Positions 14,972-24,101 are shown, numbered from the stretch's first letter. The stretch is 44,356 nucleotides of DNA from Methylobacterium sp. J-068 (GCF_022829445.1 NZ_JAKSXY010000020.1:1-44356); one strand, 5' to 3'. A program made the numbers and translations. Notes: generated by a model from the letters alone, not told the origin.

Positions 14972-17080
14972 GTGTCCCGTTCACCGTCCATCCCGCTGCT
15001 GCCCGTGCTGGCCCTGTCCTGCGCGATCCCCGCCGCCGTCGCCGCCCAGGGGACGCCCTCCGGTGAGACCGCCGTGGTGCTCGACGCGCTCTCGGTCGAG
15101 GGGACCTTCACCGCCACGCCGACCTACCGGGTGCCGGACCTCTACAGCGGCACCAAGACGGTGACGCCGCGACGGGACGTGCCGCAGCAGGTCGACGTGG
15201 TGCCTCGCGAGGTCCTGGTCGACACCGCCGCGACCCGGGTCGAGCGCGCCCTCGACTACGTGCCCGGTGTCGGCAAGCAGAACGACTTCGGCGCCCAGAA
15301 CCTTGCCCTGTACTCGGTGCGGGGCTTCGCCACGCAGGACATCTTCCAGAACGGGTTCAACATTGCCCGCGGCTACAACGGCGCGCCCGACACCCAGAAT
15401 GTCCAGTCCATCGAGGTGCTGAAGGGCCCGGCCGGTGCCCTCTATGGTCGGAGCGACCCGGGCGGGACGGTCAATATCCTGACGAAGCAGCCCGTGGCCC
15501 GGCCCTTCGTCGAGATGGGCACGCTGTTCGGCAGCTTCGGCACCGCCCGCACCACGGTCGACGCTGGCGGCGCGCTGAGCGAGGACGGCAGCGTCCTCTA
15601 TCGCTTCAACGGCGCGCTCGCCCGCCAGGACAGTTTTCGCGATTTTGTCGACGGCGACCGGGTGCTCGTGGCCCCCGTCGTGAGCTGGCAGGTCACGCCC
15701 GACACCAAGATCACCTTCGAGGCGCAGTACCTGCGTAACCGTCAGACCTTCGACCGCGGCACGGTGGCGGTGAACAATCGTCTCGGTCTCGTCCCGCGCT
15801 CGCGCTTCTTCGGCGAGCCGGGTGACGATTCCGTGTCCGAGAGCGCGCTCCTGCAGGTCCGGCTGGAGCACGCCTTCAACACCGACTGGCAGTTGCGGGT
15901 CGCCACCCATCTCAACACCGGCAGCCTCACCGGCCTCCAGACCGGCGCGACCGGCATCCTGGACGATGGCCGCACGCTCCTGCGCGAGTTCCGCCGGCAC
16001 GACTTCACCTGGGGCGTCGCCATCGGCCAGGCCGAACTCGTCGGCCGCTTCGAGACCGGGCCCTTCGCCCACACCTTGCTGCTCGGCCTGGAGCACGAGC
16101 GCTACAACAGCACCGAGAACCTCCTGCGCTCGACCCCGCGCCTCAACCCCTTCGCCATCGACCTGTTCAACCCCGTCTACGGGCAGGCCAAGCCGCCCTT
16201 CACGCGCCGCTACAGCGCCAGCGAGAACGTCGGCAATACGGCGGTCTACCTCCAGGACCAGATCGCCCTGAGCCCGGAATGGAAGCTGCTGCTGGGCAAC
16301 CGCACCGACTTCTACAACCAGACCTTCCGCGACAAGGTCGCGAACGAACGGACCGAGCAGGATCGCACCGGCTTCTCGCCGCGGGCCGGCCTCGTCTATC
16401 AGCCGCTGTCGTTCCTGGCCCTCTACGGCAACGTCGCCGCCTCGTTCCGCCCCAACACCGGCTTCGACAGCGCGTCGCGGCCCTTCGCGCCCGAGACCGG
16501 GTTCGCCTACGAGGTCGGAGCCAAGCTCGACCTGTTCGACGGCCTCAGCGTGACGGCGGCCGCCTTCCACATCGAGAAGGAGAACGTGCTCACCACCGAC
16601 CCGGCGGACTTCTTCTTCCAGATCGCCGCGGGGGCCGTGCGCAGCCAGGGCTTCGACGTCAGCCTCGTCGGGCAGGTCACGCCCGAGTTCCGGGTGATCG
16701 GCGGCTACGCCTTCATCGACGCGGCGGTCACTCGCGACGAGGTGCTGCGGGTCGGATCGCCGCTCCTCAACATTCCACGCCATAGCGGCTCGCTGCTCGG
16801 CATCTACGAGGTCCAGGCCGGCGAGTGGAAGGGTTTCGGGATCGGCGGTGGGTTCCGGGCGGTCGGTTCGCGCCTCGGCGACAGCGGGGTCGAGAGCTTC
16901 CGGCTGCCCGGCTACGTCCTGACGGACGCGCTGGCCTACTACCGCTACGAGAACCTGCGCTTCGGCCTCAACGTCGACAACATCTTCGATGAGACCTACT
17001 ACGAGCGCTCGTACAATACCTTCTGGGTCGGCGTCGGTGAGCCGCGGCGTGTCACCGTCAGCATGACGGCGCGGTTCTAA
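14972..17080 (+). CDS. TonB-dependent siderophore-type receptor under cobalamin riboswitch control
   Basis: An outer-membrane receptor of 702 residues. The signal peptide is at about 1-27 (PVLALSCAIPAAVAA-QG). The plug has the siderophore-receptor pattern VERALDYVPGVGKQNDFG, LYSVRGFATQDIFQNGF and IEVLKGPAGALYGRSDPGG; the barrel ends in VTVSMTARF with terminal Phe. GTG 14972 is chosen because it starts the signal peptide 8 nt after the SD-hiding hairpin; the extension to 14807 lies within the riboswitch leader. By family it would be called a ferric-siderophore receptor, but its cobalamin riboswitch argues for a corrinoid, cobalt chelate or related ligand. Its stop overlaps the next start (TAATG). 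Confidence 0.9.
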   Translation: MSRSPSIPLLPVLALSCAIPAAVAAQGTPSGETAVVLDALSVEGTFTATPTYRVPDLYSGTKTVTPRRDVPQQVDVVPREVLVDTAATRVERALDYVPGVGKQNDFGAQNLALYSVRGFATQDIFQNGFNIARGYNGAPDTQNVQSIEVLKGPAGALYGRSDPGGTVNILTKQPVARPFVEMGTLFGSFGTARTTVDAGGALSEDGSVLYRFNGALARQDSFRDFVDGDRVLVAPVVSWQVTPDTKITFEAQYLRNRQTFDRGTVAVNNRLGLVPRSRFFGEPGDDSVSESALLQVRLEHAFNTDWQLRVATHLNTGSLTGLQTGATGILDDGRTLLREFRRHDFTWGVAIGQAELVGRFETGPFAHTLLLGLEHERYNSTENLLRSTPRLNPFAIDLFNPVYGQAKPPFTRRYSASENVGNTAVYLQDQIALSPEWKLLLGNRTDFYNQTFRDKVANERTEQDRTGFSPRAGLVYQPLSFLALYGNVAASFRPNTGFDSASRPFAPETGFAYEVGAKLDLFDGLSVTAAAFHIEKENVLTTDPADFFFQIAAGAVRSQGFDVSLVGQVTPEFRVIGGYAFIDAAVTRDEVLRVGSPLLNIPRHSGSLLGIYEVQAGEWKGFGIGGGFRAVGSRLGDSGVESFRLPGYVLTDALAYYRYENLRFGLNVDNIFDETYYERSYNTFWVGVGEPRRVTVSMTARF

Positions 17081-18261
17081 TGGGCGAGCGTCGGGAGCCA
17101 TCCGAGGTGTCAGCCAGTCTATCGACACTGTCCAGCCGCATCGCCTCCATCGATGCCCTGCGCGGACTGGTGATGGTGCTGATGCTCCTCGACCACCTGC
17201 GCGAGACTTGGTTCCTGCACGTGCCCGTGGCCGACCCGGTCGACGCACGGACGACCTTACCGGCCGTGGCACTGGCCCGCCTCGTCGTCAGTTTGTGCGC
17301 GCCGATCTTCGTCGCGCTGACTGGCGTGGCCGCGTTCCTATTCGGCACCCGGCACACGCTGGCGGAGACGCGGGCCTACCTGCTGAAGCGTGGGCTCGTG
17401 CTGATGGCGCTGGAGGTCCTCTACCTGTCGGAACTGTACTGGGGCGTGGCCAGTCCGACGCTCTGGCTGCAGGTGATCTGGTGCATCGGCGTGTGCATGA
17501 TCCTCCTCGCGGCCCTGATCGGCCTGCCGCGCTCGGTTCTGTTTGCGCTCGGACTGCTGATCGCCTGCGGTCACAATCTCCTCGACCCGATCCACCTTCG
17601 GCCCGACCAATCGCTCTTTCCAGTCTGGGCGATGCTGCACCAGCGCGATGTCATCGCGCTCCCCTTCGGACTCATCGCCAAGACGACCTATCCGGTGCTC
17701 CCATGGATCGGCGTGATCGTGCTCGGCTACGCGGTCGGTCCGTGGTTCCTGCCGGGCGTCGCGGTCATCACCCGCGAGCGCCGGCTCCTGGCGCTCGGCT
17801 GCGGGATGCTCGTCGCCTTCATGGTCCTGCGTCTGGCGAACGGCTACGGCGACAAGCCCTGGTTCGTGGTCGAGGGCGATGCACTTGGGACTGTGATGAG
17901 CGTCCTCGCGCTGACGAAGTATCCCCCGTCGTTACTGTTCCTGCTTTTGACGCTAGGAGTCGGGGCGCTGCTCCTCGTTGCGCTCGAGCGGATGCGCGAC
18001 GCTTCGGTCGTCTCGGCCTTGGCGGTATTCGGCGGTGCGCCGATGTTCTTCTACCTGCTCCACCTGACGATCCTGCGGCTCCTGTATCACGGCGCCGCCG
18101 CCGTCTGGGGCCCGACGCAGGGCAGCGTGTTCGGCGTCGCAAATTACGGCTGGGTGCTGGTCTGGTATGTCGGGCTGGTCGTGCCCTTATACTGGCCGAC
18201 GGCTTGGTTCTCGCGCTTCAAGGCGGCGCGCCGGGATATTGCATGGCTCAGGTATCTTTAG
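17080..18261 (+). CDS. DUF1624/HGSNAT-like multi-pass membrane protein
   Basis: 393 residues with about ten membrane helices. The opening SRIASIDALRGLVMVLMLLD, followed by H, is the hallmark of the DUF1624 / heparan-alpha-glucosaminide N-acetyltransferase-like family, where the Asp/Arg and His near helix 1 are conserved. Family members are membrane acyltransferases or of unknown role. The start overlaps the receptor stop (TAATG), so it shares the riboswitch-controlled message. That link to cobalamin status is unusual, and the biochemical role here is unknown. Confidence 0.8.
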   Translation: MGERREPSEVSASLSTLSSRIASIDALRGLVMVLMLLDHLRETWFLHVPVADPVDARTTLPAVALARLVVSLCAPIFVALTGVAAFLFGTRHTLAETRAYLLKRGLVLMALEVLYLSELYWGVASPTLWLQVIWCIGVCMILLAALIGLPRSVLFALGLLIACGHNLLDPIHLRPDQSLFPVWAMLHQRDVIALPFGLIAKTTYPVLPWIGVIVLGYAVGPWFLPGVAVITRERRLLALGCGMLVAFMVLRLANGYGDKPWFVVEGDALGTVMSVLALTKYPPSLLFLLLTLGVGALLLVALERMRDASVVSALAVFGGAPMFFYLLHLTILRLLYHGAAAVWGPTQGSVFGVANYGWVLVWYVGLVVPLYWPTAWFSRFKAARRDIAWLRYL

Positions 18262-18567
18262 TCCCTTGAATGCGACTGGGTCTGGTCCTCTCGCCATCCT
18301 CCGACCCCTCAAGCTACGACAGCAGCAGTCACGCGCTCGATCCCATCGAATGACGCGCTGGCGGCGAACTTCGGCATGGACTGGAACTGGCTCGCCGGCT
18401 TCGCTGGCATGGAATGTTTGCGGGACGCTCCGGGATGAACGCGCCGTCCTTCTCGACGAGACCTTCAAGCGCTGCGATGGTCGACCGGACTACGATCGCA
18501 GCACCGGGGTGCGGCGGGATTGGCTACTGCTCATGCACGCGAGCGCGTCCGAAGTACCGAACGACAG
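18262..18567. other. Intergenic region between convergent genes
   Basis: About 305 bp between the DUF1624-type gene (plus) and the carotenoid oxygenase gene (minus), which converge here. Frames are open on both strands because of high GC, but none resembles a protein I know. No clear terminator was found. Confidence 0.4.
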
Positions 18568-20004
18568 TCAACCGGCCCTTTGCTTTGGAAACCAATTCCC
18601 GTGAAAGCCTGGTGGGATACGGTGCCCTAGGTGGACCGCGGCGACAGGCGCCGCCTCGAAAGCGCGCGCGTCGAGGATCATGAAGTCGGTCGTGTCACTC
18701 ACCGTGTCGACAACGAGCCCGACGAGCCAGCCCTCGTCTTCTTCAGCCTCGGGCCTCGCCGGCACGAATACGAACTCGCCCGGGACGCGGTCGGGGCCGA
18801 ACTCGTGCACGCGCCGCTCCCCTGTCTCCAGATCGTGCTTGTAGAGTTGCGTCGCGCCCACGAGCTGTGTGTTGCCGTCGGCAGGGACCGAGCCCGTGTA
18901 GACGTACCGGTGGAGTTGTCCGAAGCGACGCTCGTCGATCCGGGGGAACTCCTGCGCCGCAGGGTCGATCACCCGCCGGTCGACCCGTCCCGTCGCGGGG
19001 TCTGCGGTCCAGCGCTCCAGGCGACCCGGTGCGTCGAAGCCGCCACTGGCCGAGGCGAACACCGTCTCGTAGGCGATGACATCAAGGAGCACGCGCCCAT
19101 CAGCTTCGTCGTAGGCGTTGGCGACGTGGAAGGCGAAGCACGGCTCGACCGCGCACCACACGATGTCAGCGGCCGTGCCGTGTCTCGGGAGCAGGCCGAC
19201 GCGGGCGCGGTGGGCGGGATTCCAGCGGAACGGGAAGCGGTGACCGGCCAGCACCGCCCGCATTGAGAAGGTGACGGGCAGGTCCAGTACGACGACGAAG
19301 CGCGTCGTGATCGCGCAATCGTGGATGCAAGGGCCGTGCTGGACCGGGATCGCCACGTCACGCACGACGCGGCCCACGGGCGAGATGACGACGTGGCGCA
19401 CGCTGTCCCAGACGCGGCCATCATAGGCGATAGCATGTGTTTCACCGGTCGCCGGATCGCGATGCGGGTGCCCCGTGAAGGAACCGGCGAGGGTGCCGTC
19501 GAACGTATCGTAGCGCTGCGTCTCCAGGTCCTCGGACAACAGGACCGGAAAACTGCCGGCCTCGACCACGGCGAAGGCGCGATCGCCGATCGCGACGACG
19601 TTGGTGTTGACGGTGTCGTCGCCGCGGCGCGGCCCCGGGGCAGCGGGCCGGCCGAGCGCTTTGGAGGCCGCACGCGAGCCGATCCAGCGGTTGCGGTACC
19701 ACAAGGCCTTTCCGTCCTCGATGCGGAGACCGTGCACCATGCCGTCACCAAGGAACCAGTCGTGGCCACGCGTCGTCGGGCGGGCGGGGTTGGCGCCCAT
19801 CTTGAGGTAGCGGCCGTCGAGAGCGGCCGGGATCGCGCCGGTCACGGGCAGATCGCGCAGGGTCAACTCCTCGCGCATCGGCGCGTGGACACCGACCACG
19901 AAGGGGTGCTGCGTCCTCGGAAGGCGCAGTCGATTGCAGGCCGCCACCAGCGCGACAAGGCCCTCGGCGGCGGCACGCAGACTGGACTCCATCAAGTTCG
20001 GCAT
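18568..20004 (-). CDS. Carotenoid cleavage oxygenase family protein
   Basis: A 478-residue non-haem iron dioxygenase (RPE65/lignostilbene dioxygenase family) that cleaves a C=C bond in carotenoids, apocarotenoids or stilbenes. All four iron-binding His regions are present: GHPHRDP, CIHDCAIT, FAFHVANAYDE and PPGFHGNWFP at the C-terminus. FLGDGMVHGLRIEDGKALWY is a typical early strand. The start is uncertain: ATG 20004 (MPNLMESS) is chosen because the upstream open frame to 20133 has no family character. It is not coupled to neighbours; the exact substrate cannot be read from sequence. Confidence 0.88.
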   Translation of the reverse strand: MPNLMESSLRAAAEGLVALVAACNRLRLPRTQHPFVVGVHAPMREELTLRDLPVTGAIPAALDGRYLKMGANPARPTTRGHDWFLGDGMVHGLRIEDGKALWYRNRWIGSRAASKALGRPAAPGPRRGDDTVNTNVVAIGDRAFAVVEAGSFPVLLSEDLETQRYDTFDGTLAGSFTGHPHRDPATGETHAIAYDGRVWDSVRHVVISPVGRVVRDVAIPVQHGPCIHDCAITTRFVVVLDLPVTFSMRAVLAGHRFPFRWNPAHRARVGLLPRHGTAADIVWCAVEPCFAFHVANAYDEADGRVLLDVIAYETVFASASGGFDAPGRLERWTADPATGRVDRRVIDPAAQEFPRIDERRFGQLHRYVYTGSVPADGNTQLVGATQLYKHDLETGERRVHEFGPDRVPGEFVFVPARPEAEEDEGWLVGLVVDTVSDTTDFMILDARAFEAAPVAAVHLGHRIPPGFHGNWFPKQRAG

Positions 20005-20425
20005 CGGGCGCTGGCTCGGGGTGGTCGGAGGAAAAGCGAGGGCCCTCGTGATGGAGGCGTTCCCATTGCCGGGCAAGAATGACAGCTCTGGTCGCCTGGG
20101 AAGACAGGGCGATTTTGTCGATGATGTATCCAACCACGGCTGGCCACGCGACGGGAGTGGATCGCTACGTCGGCGGCTCGGTCAGCCAAGCGCTCGGACG
20201 CCTACAGCTGCCGGATGAATGGATGCTTTTGGGTTTGCCATCGACGAACTTCTAAGACTTTGTTGGGTCGAGGCCGTGCAGGCAGCTATCGGTGCTCCCC
20301 GGAAGCGGTCGCTCATCACCGGTCCGCCAGCTTCGTAAAAGGGCAGTCTGCGACGGTCACTGGCTCATGCTTTTCGGGCGAACCAGAGACGGTTTTAAAG
20401 CCTTTGTCCCCCGGTGCCGTATAGA

Positions 20426-21274
20426 TTACGCGATCCGCAACATGGACTGTACCGCAGCCTCCAACGCCCGTGCGGCCGCGGCTGCTGAGGGAGAATGAGC
20501 ACGGGCAAACATCACGATCTCCGAGGGCGGTAGCACGGGAAGATCATAGCGCGATCCGACGTCGATCATCCGCCCCGAAGCGACCGCACCCATCGGAGCG
20601 ATGCCGAGCCCAGCCCTCACCGCTGCCACCAGCGCGCTGCAGCTGCCCCCAACGAATGCCTCGCGCCACGGCCGGTGGGCGGCGTCAAGGTGGCGTACCG
20701 CCATCGAGCGGACCCCGCAATTCGGCCCGAGCGTCACGAGCGGGATCGGACGGTCCGGCGCGACGACGTCCTCCTCCATCGACCGCCAGCCGATAGGATC
20801 CAGACCCAGCACCTCGCCATCCGCGCCCCCGGCCTCGCGTCGGATGATGACGGCGTCGAGGTCGCCCTCGTCGAACGACGTGCGAACCTGCTGCGACAGC
20901 CCGAGGCGCAACTCGACGACGCTGCGCGTTGGAAGAACGGCACGGACGTGCCGGATCACGTGCTCCAGCCCGGTACCGAGGGCGTGGTCGCTCGCCCCGA
21001 TGACGATGCGTACGGTCGGCGCATCGTCGAAGCGTGTCGCCTCGTCGTGAGCAGCCATCAACGCCCGCGCCTTGGCGAGGAACGCCAGCCCGTCCTCCGT
21101 CGGCCGGACGAACCGGGGCGTGCGCTCCAGGAGTTTGCGCCCCAGGGCCGCCTCCAGTCCCTTGATGCGGGCGCTGACTGCCGGCTGCACAGTGCCGGCC
21201 GCCTCCGCCGCCCGCGTCAGGTTTCCGAACTCAACCGCGAGGATGAACAAGCGCACCGAGACGAGATCGAGCAT
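20426..21274 (-). CDS. LysR-family transcriptional regulator
   Basis: 282 residues with the N-terminal winged helix-turn-helix (residues 1-60; FILAVEFGNLTRAAEAAGTV then QPAVSARIKGLE) and a C-terminal effector-binding domain. It is divergent from the tautomerase/hydrolase genes at 21373-23889 with a 98-bp shared region that holds a T-N11-A palindrome next to its own start. It probably regulates that set and itself. Confidence 0.9.
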   Translation of the reverse strand: MLDLVSVRLFILAVEFGNLTRAAEAAGTVQPAVSARIKGLEAALGRKLLERTPRFVRPTEDGLAFLAKARALMAAHDEATRFDDAPTVRIVIGASDHALGTGLEHVIRHVRAVLPTRSVVELRLGLSQQVRTSFDEGDLDAVIIRREAGGADGEVLGLDPIGWRSMEEDVVAPDRPIPLVTLGPNCGVRSMAVRHLDAAHRPWREAFVGGSCSALVAAVRAGLGIAPMGAVASGRMIDVGSRYDLPVLPPSEIVMFARAHSPSAAAAARALEAAVQSMLRIA

Positions 21275-21275
21275 G

Positions 21276-21290
21276 ATACGGATCCGTTAT
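21276..21290. promoter_or_regulatory. Candidate LysR-box (T-N11-A) in divergent promoter
   Basis: ATACGGATCCGTTAT contains the 10-bp perfect palindrome ACGGATCCGT (21278-21287) inside T-N11-A (T21277, A21289), directly upstream of the LysR gene start. This fits an autoregulatory LysR site. Confidence 0.45.
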
Positions 21291-21372
21291 CGTAACGAGA
21301 GCGGATCATAGCGTTCCGCGTAGAGGCGGCAAAGTCCAGATTGGCGTCACGACCAACGCCGAGGAGGCAACC

Positions 21373-21777
21373 ATGCCGATGATCATCGTCCGCTACGTCA
21401 CGCCGACGTCCCGCCCCGACCTGCGCGCGCACATTGCCGAGCTGGCCGCGCGCCTCGGCGCCGAGAAGCTCGGCAAGATGCCCGCCGTCACCGCCATGCT
21501 CATCGAGGAGGCCGATCCGCAAAGCTGGTTCATCGGGAGCAAGCATCCCACGGACGAGGGACTTTCGGCCTTCTGGATGGACTTCAAGATGACCGTTGGC
21601 ACCAACACCAAGGACGAGACCACCGCATTCGTGAAGGCGGCCTACGAAGGCATGGAGGCCTTGCTCGGACCGCTGCACGAGGAATGCTACGTCCTCGTGC
21701 ATGCCGCTGACGGCGATGCCTACGGCTACGGCGGTCGTACCCAGAACGGCCGCTGGGCCGAGGCCCATCCGGGCTGA
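21373..21777 (+). CDS. Tautomerase-superfamily-like protein
   Basis: A 134-residue protein starting MPMIIVRYVTPTSRPDL, with Pro2 placed to become the N-terminal catalytic base after Met removal, as in 4-oxalocrotonate tautomerase. It is longer than the classic 60-80 residue enzymes, with a second half (TNTKDETTAFVKAAYEGMEALLG) that could be a degenerate second beta-alpha-beta unit. A GAGGAGG ribosome site at 21361-21367 supports the start. It is first in a plus-strand set with two hydrolases and divergent from a LysR regulator. The substrate is unknown. Confidence 0.7.
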   Translation: MPMIIVRYVTPTSRPDLRAHIAELAARLGAEKLGKMPAVTAMLIEEADPQSWFIGSKHPTDEGLSAFWMDFKMTVGTNTKDETTAFVKAAYEGMEALLGPLHEECYVLVHAADGDAYGYGGRTQNGRWAEAHPG

Positions 21778-21790
21778 GGGCTCGAGCGAC

Positions 21791-23077
21791 ATGAACCCGA
21801 TCAGCAGACGAGCCACCGTCGCTGGCGTGGCCGCGCTCGCTCTGAGGGCGGGCGTAACCGGAGCCGCGCAGCCATCCCAACCGCAGCGGGCCGAACGCTC
21901 CGCGAACGGAGGACACGACATGACCTCAGGTTCTCTGGAAGACTACCCGGCGCTCCCCGGCCTCCGGCAGCGTTACCTGCACGACATCGAGGGCCTGAGC
22001 GTGCGGATCCTGGAGGCCGGGTTCGAGACGCCCGGCCGGCCCCTCGTCCTGTTGCTGCACGGCTTCCCCGAACTCGCCTGGAGCTGGCGCAAGGTCATGC
22101 CGATGCTGGCGCAGGCCGGCTACCACGTCGTCGCGCCCGACCAGCGCGGCTACGGCGGCACGACGGGCTGGGATGCCCGGTCCGACGCAGACGTCGCTGG
22201 GTTCCGCACCCATGCCTACGCCCTCGACGCCCTGCGGGTCGTGTTCGCCCTGGGTTACCGTTCCGTTGCGGCCGTGGTCGGACACGATTTCGGCTCGATG
22301 GTCGCCGCCTACGCCACCCTCGTCCGTCCGGACGTGTTCCGATCCCTAATGATGGTGAGCTTCCCATTCGATGGGCCGCCCGCAATCCCGTTTGACGACG
22401 CCGGGAGCGCGTTGACATCGCCCCGCCCCTCCCTCGCGGCGGAGCTCGCTGCGTTGCCTCGCCCACGCAAGGACAGCATGGCGTTCTTCGCCTCGTCCGG
22501 GGCCGAAGCCGACATGCTCCACCCGCCGCAGGGCCTGCACGCCTTCCTGCGGGCCTACTTCCACGTGAAAAGTGCGGACTGGTCGGGCAACCATCCGCAT
22601 CCGTTGGCCAGCGGCTCAGCCGCCGAGCTCGCAACGTTGCCGACCTACTACATCATGGATCGTGCGCTCGGCATGGCCGCCACGGTGGCGCCCGATGCGC
22701 CGAGCCCGGAACAGGCAGCAGCCAACACCTGGCTGCCGGACGCCGATCTCGACATCTACGTGCGGGCGTTCTGGCACACGGGCTTCCAAGGGGCGCTGAA
22801 CTGGTTTCGCTGCCACACGGGTGCAATCGGGCGAGGCGAGATCGCACTCTTTTCCGGCCGGACTATCACGGTGCCGACCCTGTTCGTTTCAGGCGTGGCC
22901 GACTGGGGCAGCTACCGCAAGCCCGGCGCCCTCGCTCGCCTGCGGGAAACCTATCCGGGGCTGATTGGTCCGACCTTCATCGAGGGAGCGGGTCACTGGG
23001 TGCAGCAGGAGCAGCCCGAGCGGTTCGCCGCCCTGCTCATCGACTTCCTTTCGGGCCACGGGGCAGACGGAAAGTAG
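21791..23077 (+). CDS. Alpha/beta hydrolase, epoxide-hydrolase-like, with Tat-like N-terminus
   Basis: 428 residues. Oxyanion motif HGFPE (90-94), nucleophile Asp166 in VVGHDFGSM and catalytic His about 402 in GAGHWVQQEQPE give the Asp-His pair typical of epoxide hydrolases and haloalkane dehalogenases. Starting at 21791 gives a twin-arginine-like signal (SRRATVAGVAALAL). Another start at 21920 (MTSGSLED) has a strong ribosome site (GGAGG, 21908-21912) and would give a cytoplasmic enzyme, so the location is undecided and dual forms are possible. It lies 13 bp after the tautomerase-like gene and 5 bp before a HAD hydrolase gene. Confidence 0.85.
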   Translation: MNPISRRATVAGVAALALRAGVTGAAQPSQPQRAERSANGGHDMTSGSLEDYPALPGLRQRYLHDIEGLSVRILEAGFETPGRPLVLLLHGFPELAWSWRKVMPMLAQAGYHVVAPDQRGYGGTTGWDARSDADVAGFRTHAYALDALRVVFALGYRSVAAVVGHDFGSMVAAYATLVRPDVFRSLMMVSFPFDGPPAIPFDDAGSALTSPRPSLAAELAALPRPRKDSMAFFASSGAEADMLHPPQGLHAFLRAYFHVKSADWSGNHPHPLASGSAAELATLPTYYIMDRALGMAATVAPDAPSPEQAAANTWLPDADLDIYVRAFWHTGFQGALNWFRCHTGAIGRGEIALFSGRTITVPTLFVSGVADWGSYRKPGALARLRETYPGLIGPTFIEGAGHWVQQEQPERFAALLIDFLSGHGADGK

Positions 23078-23082
23078 CCCCG

Positions 23083-23889
23083 ATGTCGGGAGACCCTGAC
23101 CGCGCCAGCCTAAACCGACGCGCGCTCCTCGCAGGTCTGTCCATCTTACCGATCCCTTACGCCCAGGCCGGGACGTCAGCCATGACCGATCAAGCCGCAC
23201 CGTCTGCGACCAGCGCCGATCGTCCCATCGTAGTGTTCGACATCGACGAAACCCTGCTGGATTTCACCGTGCTCTCGCACGTGTTCGGCGCTGCGGACAT
23301 GCTGCGCACCTGGTTCAACCAGGTGATCCTCTACAGCGAGGCACTGACGCTGTCGGGTCTCTACGTCGATTCCGGCACGGTCGGCGTCGCCGTTCTCAAG
23401 ATGTTGGCCGAAAGCAAGGGCCGCCGGGTCGAAAGAGCCGACATTGAGGCATTGAAGCGGTTGTCCGGAGCGATGCCGACCTATGCCGACACGCCGAAGG
23501 CCTTGGCCGATCTGCAGGAAGCTGGGTTCCGTCTCGTCACGTTCAGCAACAATCCCAGCGCCGGTGTTGACGCTCAACTCACGCACGCAGGGATCCGAGG
23601 GTATTTCTCCGAGCTACACAGCATCGACGACCAGGTGCACCGATACAAGCCGGCCAGAGAAAGCTACAACGCGCTCGCGACGACGCTCGGCGTCGCGCCA
23701 TCCGACCTTTGGCTCGTCTCGTGTCACGCCTTCGACACGCTGGGTGCAGCCGCTGCCGGATACCGTACGGCACTCGTGCTGAGGCCGGAGAACGCGCCCG
23801 TTGCTCTCGGTCGCACCCCGGACATCGTTACAGACGACCTGGGCAGCATCACCCGACGCATCGTCCTGGCCAGTGCACGCCGAAACTGA
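23083..23889 (+). CDS. HAD-superfamily hydrolase, haloacid-dehalogenase-like, with Tat-like N-terminus
   Basis: 268 residues. The N-terminus (LNRRALLAGLSILPIPYAQA) looks like a twin-arginine signal; a cytoplasmic start at Met34 is possible. The catalytic core has motif I VFDIDETLLD (nucleophile Asp53, second acid Asp55), motif II TFSNN, the Lys in HRYKPARESY and motif IV HAFDTLGAAAAGY. Overall order resembles L-2-haloacid dehalogenase, but those enzymes have DxYGT in motif I. The DxDxT here is the phosphatase form. I therefore leave dehalogenase versus phosphatase open. It is the third gene of the LysR-linked set. Confidence 0.82.
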   Translation: MSGDPDRASLNRRALLAGLSILPIPYAQAGTSAMTDQAAPSATSADRPIVVFDIDETLLDFTVLSHVFGAADMLRTWFNQVILYSEALTLSGLYVDSGTVGVAVLKMLAESKGRRVERADIEALKRLSGAMPTYADTPKALADLQEAGFRLVTFSNNPSAGVDAQLTHAGIRGYFSELHSIDDQVHRYKPARESYNALATTLGVAPSDLWLVSCHAFDTLGAAAAGYRTALVLRPENAPVALGRTPDIVTDDLGSITRRIVLASARRN

Positions 23890-24101
23890 CCCAGCCGCAA
23901 TATAGCTTCGTGATGTCTTTATGCTTGTCCAACTCTTCATCAAATTTGTTTCTGGTGAGAAGGCTGCATTCGACCCAGCCCGGTTACGCAGATGACCGCC
24001 GTCGTTTCCTGAAAGCAGACATAAGCTCTAACTCTAGTAAATGATGGGCACTGGTTTGCAGTTCTAGCTAAAATCCGAGGTTTGCCCGGCACCAGGCTAC
24101 C

